Shown: piece by piece, positions 1 through 7,595 of the stretch
How positions within the stretch are numbered: position 1 is the first letter of the stretch
Layout: each line of letters begins with the position of its first letter
Source of the DNA: Oxalobacteraceae bacterium
Lineage (GTDB): Bacteria; Pseudomonadota; Gammaproteobacteria; Burkholderiales; Burkholderiaceae_D
Direction of reading: 5' to 3'
DNA: 24,214 nt
Assembly: GCA_027485535.1 (NCBI GenBank)
Contig: JAIXQV010000001.1
Span: 1 to 24,214 of the forward strand
Notes under the pieces: model-generated
What the model was told of the DNA's origin: nothing
What the model saw: only the letters and a program-made list of their open reading frames with translations
Database searches by the model: none
Position numbers and translations under genes: made by a program

Positions 1-1044
1 AAGGTTATTTTTTGTTGTCGGCGTGAGCCAAATCGCTTTTGGGATTTGCCTCCGATGAAGTTCGATGCGAGCTATTTGCGCGAGCGCATCACCACCGTTA
101 ATGGACGCTACATTCACAACAACCCCGAGGTCTTTCTTGCCTTGGGACGTTTCTCGCCTGACGTAGTGATCGGTAACGGATTCAATCCCACCCATCTGTA
201 TGCTATGAGCTGGTGCGCGCTAACTCGTCGCGTGTATGTACCGATGACCGATGGCACTTTGCAGTCCGAGCGCAGCCTGAGCCGGGTTCATGTCGGTTTG
301 AGGCGTTTGGCATACCGGCGTGCGCGATCGGTGATCGCTGCTAGCAATGGCGGCTTCGCCTTGTACCGGCAGTATGGCGTACCGCGTGCCGCGTGTTATC
401 GCTCTTGCCTGTGTATTGACAACGACAGCTTCCGCACCGCTGAAGACAACGCGCCGGAAAAGGTTTTCGATTTTATCTTTTGTGGACGACTCGAGCCTGG
501 CAAGCGACCAGCGTTCGCTATCGAGGTAGCGGCACGTTGTGCGGCATTATTGATGCGCAAAACGCGTTTACTAATGGTTGGCTCGGGCAGCCTGGAAGAT
601 TCATTACGCTTGCGGGCGCAAGCCCATGCTGCGAATGTTGAGGTTGTTTTTAACGGATTCGCCAAACAAGCTGATCTACCGGCCCTGTATCAGTCTGCAA
701 AAGTATTTCTGTTCCCGACTGAAGCCGATGTCTGGGGTGTGGTGGCGAATGAAGCCTGCGCTGCGGGCTTGCCCGTCATTATCAGCCCACATGCAGGTGC
801 GGCTGATGAGCTAGTGGTCGATCGACAGAACGGCTTTGTGCGTCAACTTGATCTGGAACAGTGGGCTGATTGTGCCGCGAGCTTGTTGTCCAATGACGTG
901 GTGCGGCAGGCCTATGGGCAGCGCTCGCGTGTGATGGTTGAGCCCTACAACTTTGATCAATCAGCGCACGGCATTATTGAAGCAGTAAGAGCTGCAGTAG
1001 GCTCTTCCACCTCACGTCATCAGGCGGTGAGACGTCCGGTCTGA
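1..1044 (+). CDS. GT4-family glycosyltransferase, 5'-truncated by the window edge
   Basis: The frame is open from base 1 and reads through in-frame sequence upstream of the first usable start (TTG at 46), so the true start lies outside the window. The product looks like a retaining GT-B glycosyltransferase that moves a sugar from a nucleotide donor to a glycan or lipid acceptor at the cytoplasmic face of the membrane. Counting from the TTG at 46, the donor-binding C-terminal half starts near residue 143 (FIFCGRLEPGKRP) and holds the GT4 signature around residues 226-245 (EADVWGVVANEACAAGLPVI). The acidic pair there is Asp228 and Glu236 with seven residues between, a D-x7-E form of the usual E-x7-E. 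The N-terminal acceptor domain is incomplete. The last 25 bases overlap the convergent pirin gene. Acceptor and sugar cannot be told from the sequence. Confidence 0.85.
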   Translation, partial: KVIFCCRREPNRFWDLPPMKFDASYLRERITTVNGRYIHNNPEVFLALGRFSPDVVIGNGFNPTHLYAMSWCALTRRVYVPMTDGTLQSERSLSRVHVGLRRLAYRRARSVIAASNGGFALYRQYGVPRAACYRSCLCIDNDSFRTAEDNAPEKVFDFIFCGRLEPGKRPAFAIEVAARCAALLMRKTRLLMVGSGSLEDSLRLRAQAHAANVEVVFNGFAKQADLPALYQSAKVFLFPTEADVWGVVANEACAAGLPVIISPHAGAADELVVDRQNGFVRQLDLEQWADCAASLLSNDVVRQAYGQRSRVMVEPYNFDQSAHGIIEAVRAAVGSSTSRHQAVRRPV

Positions 1045-1889
1045 TAATCCCGAACCGCCTGTTCGATTTCGGCCATGGTGTTCATAACGAACGGGCCGTA
1101 TTGCGCGATGGGTTCATTCAGGGGGCGACCCGCCAGCACCAGAAAGCGTGCGCCCTGCTCTGCTGCTGTAAAGGCCGCGACATCTCCATCATTTAGCACA
1201 GCAGCGCTGTGCGTTGCCAGCGGTGTGTCTGCGCCTGCGAGCTTCAGTTCGCCCTCAAAGACATAGGCCATGGCATTCAGCCCACGCGTGATGCGTTGCG
1301 AAAAACTGGCGCCGGGCGGTAATTGCACGTCGATATACAGAGGCTCGGTCGACAAGCCAGCGATCGGGCCCGTGATTTTTACGTCATCGGTTTCCAACGT
1401 GCCTGCGATGATTTTTACCTGACCACCAGCGGGAAGCATATGCACCGGAATTTCTTCCGGCGGTATATCGCGGTAGCCGGCAGGCTTCATTTTTTCTTTG
1501 GCGGGTAGGTTAATCCACAGCTGAAAGCCGCGCATGCGGCCCTCCAGTTGCTGCGGCATCTCAGAGTGAATAATGCCGCGACCTGCGGTCATCCACTGTA
1601 CGCCGCCGCTTTGCAGGTCACCCTGATTGCCCAGGTGATCCTCGTGCCGCATATGCCCGTCAAGAATGTAGGTCACCGTCTCAAAGCCTCGGTGCGGGTG
1701 AGCAGGAAAGCCAGCGATGTAATCGCCCGGGTTATCCGACGAGAATTCGTCCAGCATCAAAAAGGGATCCAGACGCACATCCCTGCCGCTACCCAAGCTG
1801 CGGCGCAGGCGTACACCAGCCCCATCGGACGTATTAATGGCGGGAATAACGCGGGCGAGTGTCCGCAAAACGACTTGATTGCTTGACAT
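1020..1889 (-). CDS. Pirin family protein (bicupin)
   Basis: The product is 289 residues, the normal size of bacterial pirins, which are two-cupin metal proteins; some members have quercetin 2,3-dioxygenase activity, others act as redox-linked modulators. The N-terminal cupin carries the expected metal ligands: His64 and His66 in PAHPHRGFE, then His108 and Glu110 in GIIHSE. The start is the ATG at 1889 rather than the TTG at 1895, because a GAGG lies seven bases before the ATG. A -10-like TACAAT (minus strand, 1923-1918) would put a start of transcription about 22 bases before the ATG, but I see no convincing -35. The gene is divergent from ppnN and converges on the glycosyltransferase, its stop lying inside that gene. 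Substrate unknown. Confidence 0.9.
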   Translation of the reverse strand: MSSNQVVLRTLARVIPAINTSDGAGVRLRRSLGSGRDVRLDPFLMLDEFSSDNPGDYIAGFPAHPHRGFETVTYILDGHMRHEDHLGNQGDLQSGGVQWMTAGRGIIHSEMPQQLEGRMRGFQLWINLPAKEKMKPAGYRDIPPEEIPVHMLPAGGQVKIIAGTLETDDVKITGPIAGLSTEPLYIDVQLPPGASFSQRITRGLNAMAYVFEGELKLAGADTPLATHSAAVLNDGDVAAFTAAEQGARFLVLAGRPLNEPIAQYGPFVMNTMAEIEQAVRDYQTGRLTA

Positions 1890-1987
1890 GGGCAAACCTC
1901 AAACTTGGGAAGATCGCATTGTACCGAGACGCAGCAGATTCAGCCGCTGTTAACATCTCGGCATCGCTTAACCAAGGTGTCAATACG

Positions 1988-3358
1988 ATGAAGTATCCCG
2001 TGATGGATGGTGTGGTCGCGCCCGAGGGGCATCTTGAGGTACTGTCGCGCCAGGAAATTGCCAAGCTGCTCGACAACAGCCAAACCGGGCTGCACCCGCT
2101 ATTCCGAAATTGCGCACTGGCGGTGCTGGCCTCGGCAGATTACATGGACGATGGCAAAGCCTTGATGACCGCGTATCCAGATTTTGATATTCGCATCATC
2201 CATCAAGAGCGTGGCATCAAGCTGGAGTTGGTTAACGCGCCGTCGAGTGCGTTTGTTGACGGGCGCATGATACGTGGCATGCGCGAGCATCTGTTTGCCG
2301 CACTAAGAGATGTTTTATTCACTAGTGCTGAGCTGGCGCTACACGACCAACGCGGCGAGCATGAGGGTGTGGCGCTGACGGATCTGGTGTTTCATACCCT
2401 GCGGAATGCCAATGTGCTGCAAACCGACCTGGCACCGAATCTGGTGGTGTGCTGGGGCGGTCATTCGATTTCGCGTACCGAGTACGAGTACACCAAACGC
2501 GTGGGCTACCAAATGGGTTTGCGTGAGCTGGATATCTGCACCGGCTGCGGACCGGGCGCGATGAAAGGTCCGATGAAAGGTGCCGCGATCGGACATGCCA
2601 AGCAGCGCATCGCTAATGGCCGCTATCTGGGCTTTACCGAACCAGGGATTATTGCTGCTGAATCACCCAACCCCATCGTCAATAATCTGGTGATCCTGCC
2701 TGATATTGAAAAACGATTAGAGGCATTCGTGCGCGCCGGGCATGTGGTGGTGGTCTTCCCCGGCGGGGTAGGGACTGCAGAAGAAATTCTTTATTTGTTA
2801 GGAATTTTGCTGCATCCGGAAAATCACGCTCTACCCTTCCCGCTCATTTTTACCGGCCCCGCAGAGTCGGCAGCCTATTTTCATCAGATTGATGAGTTCA
2901 TTGGCGCAACGCTGGGTGCGCGAGCGCAGTCGTTGTATCAGGTAGTGATTGATGATCCTGAGCAGGTGGCGCGTTTGTGTCGTGATGGCACGCGCGCAGT
3001 ACGCGAGTACCGCAAGCAGCAAAGCGATGCCTATTACTTTAACTGGCAGCTGAAAATCGATAGTGAGTTTCAGCGCCCTTTTACGCCCACGCATGCGGCC
3101 ATGCGCGCGCTCAATCTTCACGGGCAACAGCCGCCGCATCAGCTGGCGGCGCAGTTACGACGGGCTTTCTCCGGCGTGGTGGCGGGCAATGTGAAGTTGC
3201 AAGGAATTCAGGAGATCGAGCGCCACGGCTTGTTCGAACTACACGGCGACCCCGAGATCATGGCGCAGATGGACAGGTTACTTAGCGCCTTCGTTGAACA
3301 ATCGCGCATGAAGCTGCCAGGGACTCACTACAAGCCCTGCTACCGGATCGTCCACTAA
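1988..3358 (+). CDS. ppnN: PpnN/YgdH-type nucleotide 5'-monophosphate nucleosidase
   Basis: This 456-residue protein matches the three-part layout and length (about 454) of E. coli PpnN, which cleaves the N-glycosidic bond of purine and pyrimidine 5'-monophosphates, giving base and ribose 5-phosphate for salvage; E. coli PpnN is stimulated by (p)ppGpp. The central LOG (Lonely Guy) Rossmann domain shows CWGGHS near residue 155, CTGCGPGAM near 184-192 and the phosphoribohydrolase motif PGGVGTAEE at 258-266. Family-typical N-terminal (LFRNCALAVL) and C-terminal (LRRAFSGVVAGNVK, RMKLPGTHYKPCY) segments flank it. The start at 1988 is chosen because AAGG sits ten bases upstream and the family alignment begins there; an upstream extension to 1859 would run through the divergent pirin start. 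It ends nine bases from the convergent rsuA gene. Confidence 0.95.
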   Translation: MKYPVMDGVVAPEGHLEVLSRQEIAKLLDNSQTGLHPLFRNCALAVLASADYMDDGKALMTAYPDFDIRIIHQERGIKLELVNAPSSAFVDGRMIRGMREHLFAALRDVLFTSAELALHDQRGEHEGVALTDLVFHTLRNANVLQTDLAPNLVVCWGGHSISRTEYEYTKRVGYQMGLRELDICTGCGPGAMKGPMKGAAIGHAKQRIANGRYLGFTEPGIIAAESPNPIVNNLVILPDIEKRLEAFVRAGHVVVVFPGGVGTAEEILYLLGILLHPENHALPFPLIFTGPAESAAYFHQIDEFIGATLGARAQSLYQVVIDDPEQVARLCRDGTRAVREYRKQQSDAYYFNWQLKIDSEFQRPFTPTHAAMRALNLHGQQPPHQLAAQLRRAFSGVVAGNVKLQGIQEIERHGLFELHGDPEIMAQMDRLLSAFVEQSRMKLPGTHYKPCYRIVH

Positions 3359-3367
3359 TGTGCAGTT

Positions 3368-4075
3368 TTACAAAAGGGTGAGATGGTTCTCTTCCAAATA
3401 ACACCACTCACCCTCAGCCAACTCCAGCGAGGCCAAGCTGAGCTGGCCGATCGAGATACGCTGTAATGCAGCGCAATGATTACCCGCCGCGGCCAGCATG
3501 CGCTTGACTTGATGGTATTTCCCTTGCGCCAGCACGATCTCGAGCTGGTGCTCCGCCACCTGAACACACTCGATGGCAAAGAGCGGCTCGGGCTCATCAT
3601 GGAGCTGCACGCCCTTGCGTAATGCGTCGATCAGCGTTGCGCTGATCGGCTCTGCCGTTGTCGCGAGATAGCGCTTAGGTACATGGTGCTTGGGTGATGA
3701 CATCCGATGATTGAACGCGCCATCATCGGTGAGTAGCAGCAACCCTGTGGTGTCATGATCCAGCCGACCAATCGCCTGTACTTCACGCTCACGAAACTCG
3801 TCGGGCAGCAGCGTCATCACGCTCGGGTGATGACTGGGGCGACGTGAGCACTCGATGCCGCTTGGCTTATTCAGTGCGATATACACATGTTCGCGGTAAA
3901 CCCAGGTTTCATCAAACAAGCTGAAGATGAGGCCGTCGGTCTCGAATTCAGCACGCTCGTCATCCACCACTACCTCGTCGATGATGACTTCACCCTGACG
4001 TATCAGCTGTCGGCAAAAACTGCGCGTACCAAAACCCTGCGATTGCAGGATGCGATCAAGGCTTCGTTTTGTCAT
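3368..4075 (-). CDS. rsuA: 16S rRNA pseudouridine(516) synthase RsuA
   Basis: RsuA converts uridine 516 of 16S rRNA to pseudouridine during assembly of the small subunit. The 235-residue product has an N-terminal S4-like RNA-binding part (residues 1-55, LDRILQSQGFGTR) and the catalytic motif GRLDHDTTGLLLLTDDG at 103-119, with Asp106 as the nucleophile. RsuA-type features that argue against RluB/E/F are SPKHHVPKRYLATT after the motif, GKYHQVKRMLAAAGNH near the C-terminus and the GVQLHDE segment. It is the last gene of the seven-gene minus-strand run; its ATG at 4075 lies inside the 3' end of the ankyrin gene (20-base overlap), which suggests translational coupling. Confidence 0.93.
   Translation of the reverse strand: MTKRSLDRILQSQGFGTRSFCRQLIRQGEVIIDEVVVDDERAEFETDGLIFSLFDETWVYREHVYIALNKPSGIECSRRPSHHPSVMTLLPDEFREREVQAIGRLDHDTTGLLLLTDDGAFNHRMSSPKHHVPKRYLATTAEPISATLIDALRKGVQLHDEPEPLFAIECVQVAEHQLEIVLAQGKYHQVKRMLAAAGNHCAALQRISIGQLSLASLELAEGEWCYLEENHLTLL
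3376..3413 (-). terminator. Possible terminator overlapping the rsuA 3' end
   Basis: On the minus strand GGGTGAG (3413-3407) pairs with CTCACCC (3382-3376), a 7-bp stem with a 24-base loop, followed at once by TTTTG and the rsuA TAA. The loop is long and the T-run short, so this is a weak candidate for ending the mltG-rsuA transcript; it could also slow transcripts arriving from ppnN. Confidence 0.3.
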
Positions 4076-4733
4076 CCAACAACCGCGCTAATGCTTTAAA
4101 GCCTTGCGCGCGTGCAAAATCCGCAGCGCTCATCTCAGCTTCATTTTTAAGGGTGGGGTCTGCGCCTTCATCGAGAAGCAGCTTGACGACCGCACTCTGC
4201 CCACTACGTGCCGCCATCATGAGCGGCGTGGTCTTGTTGGGTGATTCGGCATCAATAAAGGCCGACTCATCGAGTAGCCGTTGAATAATCGGAAGACTGC
4301 CCGAGGCCGCCGCGTAATGCAGCGCGGTCCAACCAGCACGGTTGATCTCGGCGCCCTTGTTGATCAAGGCCAAGGCTCGGGGCACATCCGGCAGGTAAGC
4401 GGCAACCATCAGCGCTGTATCGCCATTCAATGAGCGCGCATTCAGGTTAATGTCACGCGCCTCGAGCAAGGCAGAAAACACCTTGGAAGATTTGAGTCGA
4501 ACAGAAAGTATCAGCGCGGTATCAAATCGTTCTGGCTCAACGGAATTAGGATCAAAGCCACGCGCCAATAGCGACTGTACGCGCTTGACATCATCAAGCC
4601 GGACCGACTCGAACCATTCGCTATAGGAATCTACTTTGGGTTGAACTAGCCGCTGAAACACAGAATCTGCATCCGCCAACACGACCGCTGCCAGCAGCTG
4701 ACGTCGGCCGGGGTTTTGCGGTTCCTGCGTCAT
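4056..4733 (-). CDS. Ankyrin-repeat protein
   Basis: The 225-residue product is mostly a stack of about five ankyrin repeats from residue 65 to the end, with the typical TALxxAA and LLxxGADP patterns (TALILSVRL, TALMVAAYL, TALHYAAAS, TPLMMAARS, LLLDEGADP). Ankyrin stacks bind other proteins, so no enzymatic role is implied. The N-terminus has RRQLLAAVVLADA, a basic pair followed by a very short hydrophobic run; related genes at this place often have a signal peptide, but here it is too short to call. The ATG at 4733 is two bases past the tatD stop, with AGGTG eight bases before it; a TTG two codons earlier is the alternative. The gene sits between tatD and rsuA, an arrangement I recall from other Burkholderiales. 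Partner unknown. Confidence 0.85.
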   Translation of the reverse strand: MTQEPQNPGRRQLLAAVVLADADSVFQRLVQPKVDSYSEWFESVRLDDVKRVQSLLARGFDPNSVEPERFDTALILSVRLKSSKVFSALLEARDINLNARSLNGDTALMVAAYLPDVPRALALINKGAEINRAGWTALHYAAASGSLPIIQRLLDESAFIDAESPNKTTPLMMAARSGQSAVVKLLLDEGADPTLKNEAEMSAADFARAQGFKALARLLDDKTKP

Positions 4734-4735
4734 GC

Positions 4736-5512
4736 TCAATGCACCTGAAACAGCGAACGAAAATTCTGCGTGGTCGCCGCGGCCAGTGTATCGAGCGGCA
4801 CACCCTTGAGGTCGGCAAGGTACTCGGCAACATGACGCACAAAGCCGGGCTCATTGGTCTTGCCACGCATCGGTACCGGTGCCAGATAAGGCGAATCGGT
4901 TTCAATCAGCATGCGCTCGAGTGGCACCGCGCGCGCAACCTCTTGCAGCGCCTTGGCGTTTTTGAAGGTCACTATGCCGGAGAAAGAGATATAAAAACCC
5001 ATGGCCATCGCGGCCTCGGCCACCTGCAATGATTCAGTAAAGCAGTGCATCACGCCACCGACACCGCCATCACTGGTACCCGCGCCCTCTTCCTGCATGA
5101 TGCGCAGGGTGTCATCGGATGCTGCACGCGTGTGAATAATGAGCGGCTTTTTGCTGGCACGCGAGGCGCGGATATGAACGCGAAAGCGCTCACGCTGCCA
5201 TTCAAGATCACCACTCAGACGGTAGTAATCAAGGCCGGTTTCACCAATGGCGATAATGCGCGGGTGTGACGCCAGTTGCAGCAAGCCCTCGACACTGGGC
5301 TCTTCGGTATCTTCGTAATCGGGATGCACACCGGCAGATGCATATAGGTTTGGATGCGCCTCGGCCAGCGCCAATACGTTCGGGAATTCCGGCAGCGTCA
5401 CCGAGACGCACAGCGCATGACTCACCTGATTGTCCTGCATCTTCTGCAAGATCTCGGGCAAGCGCTCCGATAGTTCCGGAAAATCAAGATGGCAATGAGA
5501 GTCGATGAACAT
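4736..5512 (-). CDS. tatD: TatD-family metal-dependent hydrolase (DNase-like)
   Basis: The 258-residue product is a full-length TatD TIM-barrel hydrolase. Family members are Mg/Mn-dependent 3'-5' exonucleases or DNases, some linked to DNA repair. Metal ligands appear in order: DSHCHLD at 4-10 (His6, His8), GETGLDYY, PLIIHTRAA, VMHCFTES and ETDSPYLAPVPMRGK. The ATG at 5512 is chosen because the family motif starts three residues later and AGGAA lies upstream; the longer open frame runs back into pilZ and is not coding. It follows pilZ after 34 bases and is followed by the ankyrin gene after two. This gene could also be the close paralogue ycfH, which is the relative that normally sits beside holB, so the name tatD is used in the family sense. 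Confidence 0.93.
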   Translation of the reverse strand: MFIDSHCHLDFPELSERLPEILQKMQDNQVSHALCVSVTLPEFPNVLALAEAHPNLYASAGVHPDYEDTEEPSVEGLLQLASHPRIIAIGETGLDYYRLSGDLEWQRERFRVHIRASRASKKPLIIHTRAASDDTLRIMQEEGAGTSDGGVGGVMHCFTESLQVAEAAMAMGFYISFSGIVTFKNAKALQEVARAVPLERMLIETDSPYLAPVPMRGKTNEPGFVRHVAEYLADLKGVPLDTLAAATTQNFRSLFQVH

Positions 5513-5546
5513 GAACCGCGCGTTCCTGAAAACGCGCCATTGTAGT

Positions 5547-5915
5547 TCAGATTGTATGCGTCGGCCGCGATGAGCCCAGCGCGGTGCCGAGCAGTTCTTC
5601 AATTCTACGTTTGACGCGTATGCCGCTCTCGTCATCCGGAAATTGCACGCCGATACCCGCAGTATGGGTCGAGCCCTGTGGTGTGATCCAGGCGACTTTG
5701 CCTGCCACCGGGTAACGCGTTTCATCTTGCATTAGCGTGAGCAACAGAAACACCTCGTCACCCAACTGACAAGGCCGCGCACCCGGCACGAAGATACCGC
5801 CTTGCTGCAGGAAAGGCATATAGGCGGCGTACAGCCCTGCCCTATCTTTGATAGTCAGCGACATCACCGAGGGTCTGGACCATTGCAACGCTTGCTCACC
5901 ACCCGGCTCTGTCAT
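5547..5915 (-). CDS. pilZ: Type IV pilus PilZ protein, non-canonical PilZ domain
   Basis: The 122-residue product resembles Pseudomonas/Xanthomonas PilZ, a cytoplasmic protein needed for type IV pilus assembly that works with PilB and FimX. Matching segments are SLTIKDRAGLYAAYMPFLQQGG (start near residue 19), GDEVFLLLTLM (52-62), VAGKVAWITP (70-79), AGIGVQF (86-92) and the C-terminal RPTHTI. The RxxxR and (D/N)xSxxG motifs that bind c-di-GMP in canonical PilZ domains are absent, as in P. aeruginosa PilZ, so direct c-di-GMP binding is not expected. The ATG at 5915 is ten bases downstream of the holB stop; GGAACACAGC upstream offers a GGAA site. The holB-pilZ-tatD order is widely conserved in beta- and gammaproteobacteria. 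Confidence 0.95.
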   Translation of the reverse strand: MTEPGGEQALQWSRPSVMSLTIKDRAGLYAAYMPFLQQGGIFVPGARPCQLGDEVFLLLTLMQDETRYPVAGKVAWITPQGSTHTAGIGVQFPDDESGIRVKRRIEELLGTALGSSRPTHTI

Positions 5916-5925
5916 GCTGTGTTCC

Positions 5926-6957
5926 TTATCTGAATAATCCTGTGTACTCGAGCAGCATTTGCTCGATGAAAAGTCGCGCCGACAAGGGATGATCCGAGAC
6001 GGCGCGGCGCATCGCTGCGTCGTGTACGGCTTGCTGCAAACGCTCGGCACTGACGCGCGCTGCCAACTGACCCAGCGCTTGTTGCTGATGCGGGAAGTAG
6101 CGTACCCGAGCACCCAGCTTCAGTGACAGTAAATCGTGTAACCAGCGTTGCTGCCACGCGACCAGGTCAGAGAGCGAGGCTTTTTGCAAGCGCTCTGCTA
6201 CCACCAAAGGATTCATCGACTCTGGCCGCGCCAGTTGCGTCAGCCATTCTTCTTTTTCCGGCATCGCACCCTGCTGGGCGGCCGCTAGCGCAGCCAATGG
6301 CGCGCCACCATACTCGGCCAGCCAACGCTCGGCCTTTGGTATGCCCTGCTCAGCTAACCATGCGCCCGCGGCAGTGGCATCGGGTGGTGACAGAGCAATG
6401 CGGTGACAGCGCGACAAGATGGTCGGCAATAGTCGATCGATGCGATGCGTCACCAGCAGGAACAAGGTATTCGGCGGTGGTTCTTCCAGTGTTTTCAGCA
6501 GCGTGTTGGCAGCGGTGGTGTTCAGTGCTTCCGCCGGATACAGTAAGACCACGCGCAAACCAGCGCGATGGGTCGAGACATTCATGAAGGTCGCCAGCGC
6601 CCTCACCTGCTCGACCCGAATTTCTTTCGATGGTGTCTTGGTGGTTTTCTTGCCGGCGCTTTCTTCTGCCTCGGCGCCGTCTTCGATGTCTTCAGTTTCA
6701 AGTGCATCGGGTCGAACCCGCCTGTAGTCCGGATGCCCATACTGCGCAAACCAACCACAGGAGTCGCAGCGACCACAGGCATGGCCATTGGGCTCGATAC
6801 GCTCGCACAGCAGCGATGCGGCCAGATGCTCGGCCAGCGCCACTTTTCCAATGCCAGATTCACCATGAAACAGCAGCGCATGCGGCAAGCGCTCACGCAG
6901 TTGCTGCAAGCGCTCCCAATCGGGCTGCTGCCACGGGTAGATAGGGTTAGCACTCAT
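5926..6957 (-). CDS. holB: DNA polymerase III subunit delta'
   Basis: HolB is the non-ATPase delta' stator of the clamp loader, which loads the beta clamp on DNA. The 343-residue product has a vestigial P-loop GESGIGKV at 32-39 (lacking the usual Ser/Thr after Lys), four zinc-type cysteines at 51, 61, 64 and 67, TAANTLLKTLEEPP near 148-161 and the SRC sensor motif at 182-184. Compared with E. coli HolB (334 residues) there is an inserted acidic then lysine/threonine-rich stretch at about 85-112, probably a flexible loop. The ATG at 6957 lies seven bases past the tmk stop and the gene ends ten bases before pilZ, so it is translated within the run. Confidence 0.95.
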   Translation of the reverse strand: MSANPIYPWQQPDWERLQQLRERLPHALLFHGESGIGKVALAEHLAASLLCERIEPNGHACGRCDSCGWFAQYGHPDYRRVRPDALETEDIEDGAEAEESAGKKTTKTPSKEIRVEQVRALATFMNVSTHRAGLRVVLLYPAEALNTTAANTLLKTLEEPPPNTLFLLVTHRIDRLLPTILSRCHRIALSPPDATAAGAWLAEQGIPKAERWLAEYGGAPLAALAAAQQGAMPEKEEWLTQLARPESMNPLVVAERLQKASLSDLVAWQQRWLHDLLSLKLGARVRYFPHQQQALGQLAARVSAERLQQAVHDAAMRRAVSDHPLSARLFIEQMLLEYTGLFR

Positions 6958-6964
6958 CGTCTTG

Positions 6965-7582
6965 TTATTCGCCGCACAAGGAATCCGCTACTTGCTGCAA
7001 CTCATCAGCAATCGCGTCGATTGGTCGAGTTGCATCAATCACGCGAATGCGTTGCGGGAACTGCGCTGCGCGCTGCAAGTACACCTGCCTCACCCCGATG
7101 AAGAAGTCATCTTGCTCTTGCTCGAACTTGTCGAGATCACGGCTCTTTTGCAAACGCTCACGCGCCACCTCGAGTGGCACATCGAACAGCAGGGTAAGGT
7201 CGGGTTGTAAATCGCCATGCACCCATTGCTCGAGTTGCGTGAGCTTATCGAGCGACATACCACGACCGCCACCCTGATAGGCAAACGTCGCATCGGTAAA
7301 GCGATCCGAGATCACCCAATCACCACGTGCCAGCGCAGGCGCAATCACCTGCGCCAGATGCTCACGGCGTGCGGCGAACATCAGCAAGGCCTCGGTTTCG
7401 AGATGCATGGGTTCATGCAGCAGCAAGCTGCGGAGTTGCTCGCCCAGTTCGGTACCGCCGGGCTCGCGCGTCGTGATCACGGTTCTTCCATGCTGGCGCA
7501 AGCTGTCGGCGAAGGCGGCGATGTGGGTAGATTTACCCGCGCCATCGACACCTTCGAAGGTGATGAATTTCCCGGTTGTCAT
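6965..7582 (-). CDS. tmk: Thymidylate kinase
   Basis: Tmk phosphorylates dTMP to dTDP with ATP, an essential step for dTTP supply. The 205-residue product shows the P-loop FEGVDGAGKST at 9-19, TREPGGTE with the phosphate-binding arginine, the SDRFTDATFAYQGGGRG segment that contacts the thymine nucleotide, and a LID region KSRDLDKFEQE. The ATG at 7582 was chosen because the family alignment starts at MTTGKFITFEG; the longer reading frame extends into mltG. It begins 13 bases after the mltG stop and ends seven bases before holB, so the two replication-related genes sit together. Confidence 0.96.
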   Translation of the reverse strand: MTTGKFITFEGVDGAGKSTHIAAFADSLRQHGRTVITTREPGGTELGEQLRSLLLHEPMHLETEALLMFAARREHLAQVIAPALARGDWVISDRFTDATFAYQGGGRGMSLDKLTQLEQWVHGDLQPDLTLLFDVPLEVARERLQKSRDLDKFEQEQDDFFIGVRQVYLQRAAQFPQRIRVIDATRPIDAIADELQQVADSLCGE

Positions 7583-7595
7583 GGTGATGGCGGGC

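Noticed and set aside
1859..1987. 43-residue N-terminal extension of ppnN
   Set aside because: The extension would overlap the divergent pirin start; the family alignment and a Shine-Dalgarno both point to 1988.
5513..5725. N-terminal extension of tatD into pilZ
   Set aside because: TatD proteins begin at the DSHCHLD motif; the extension is antigenic-looking arginine-rich sequence read from pilZ in another frame.
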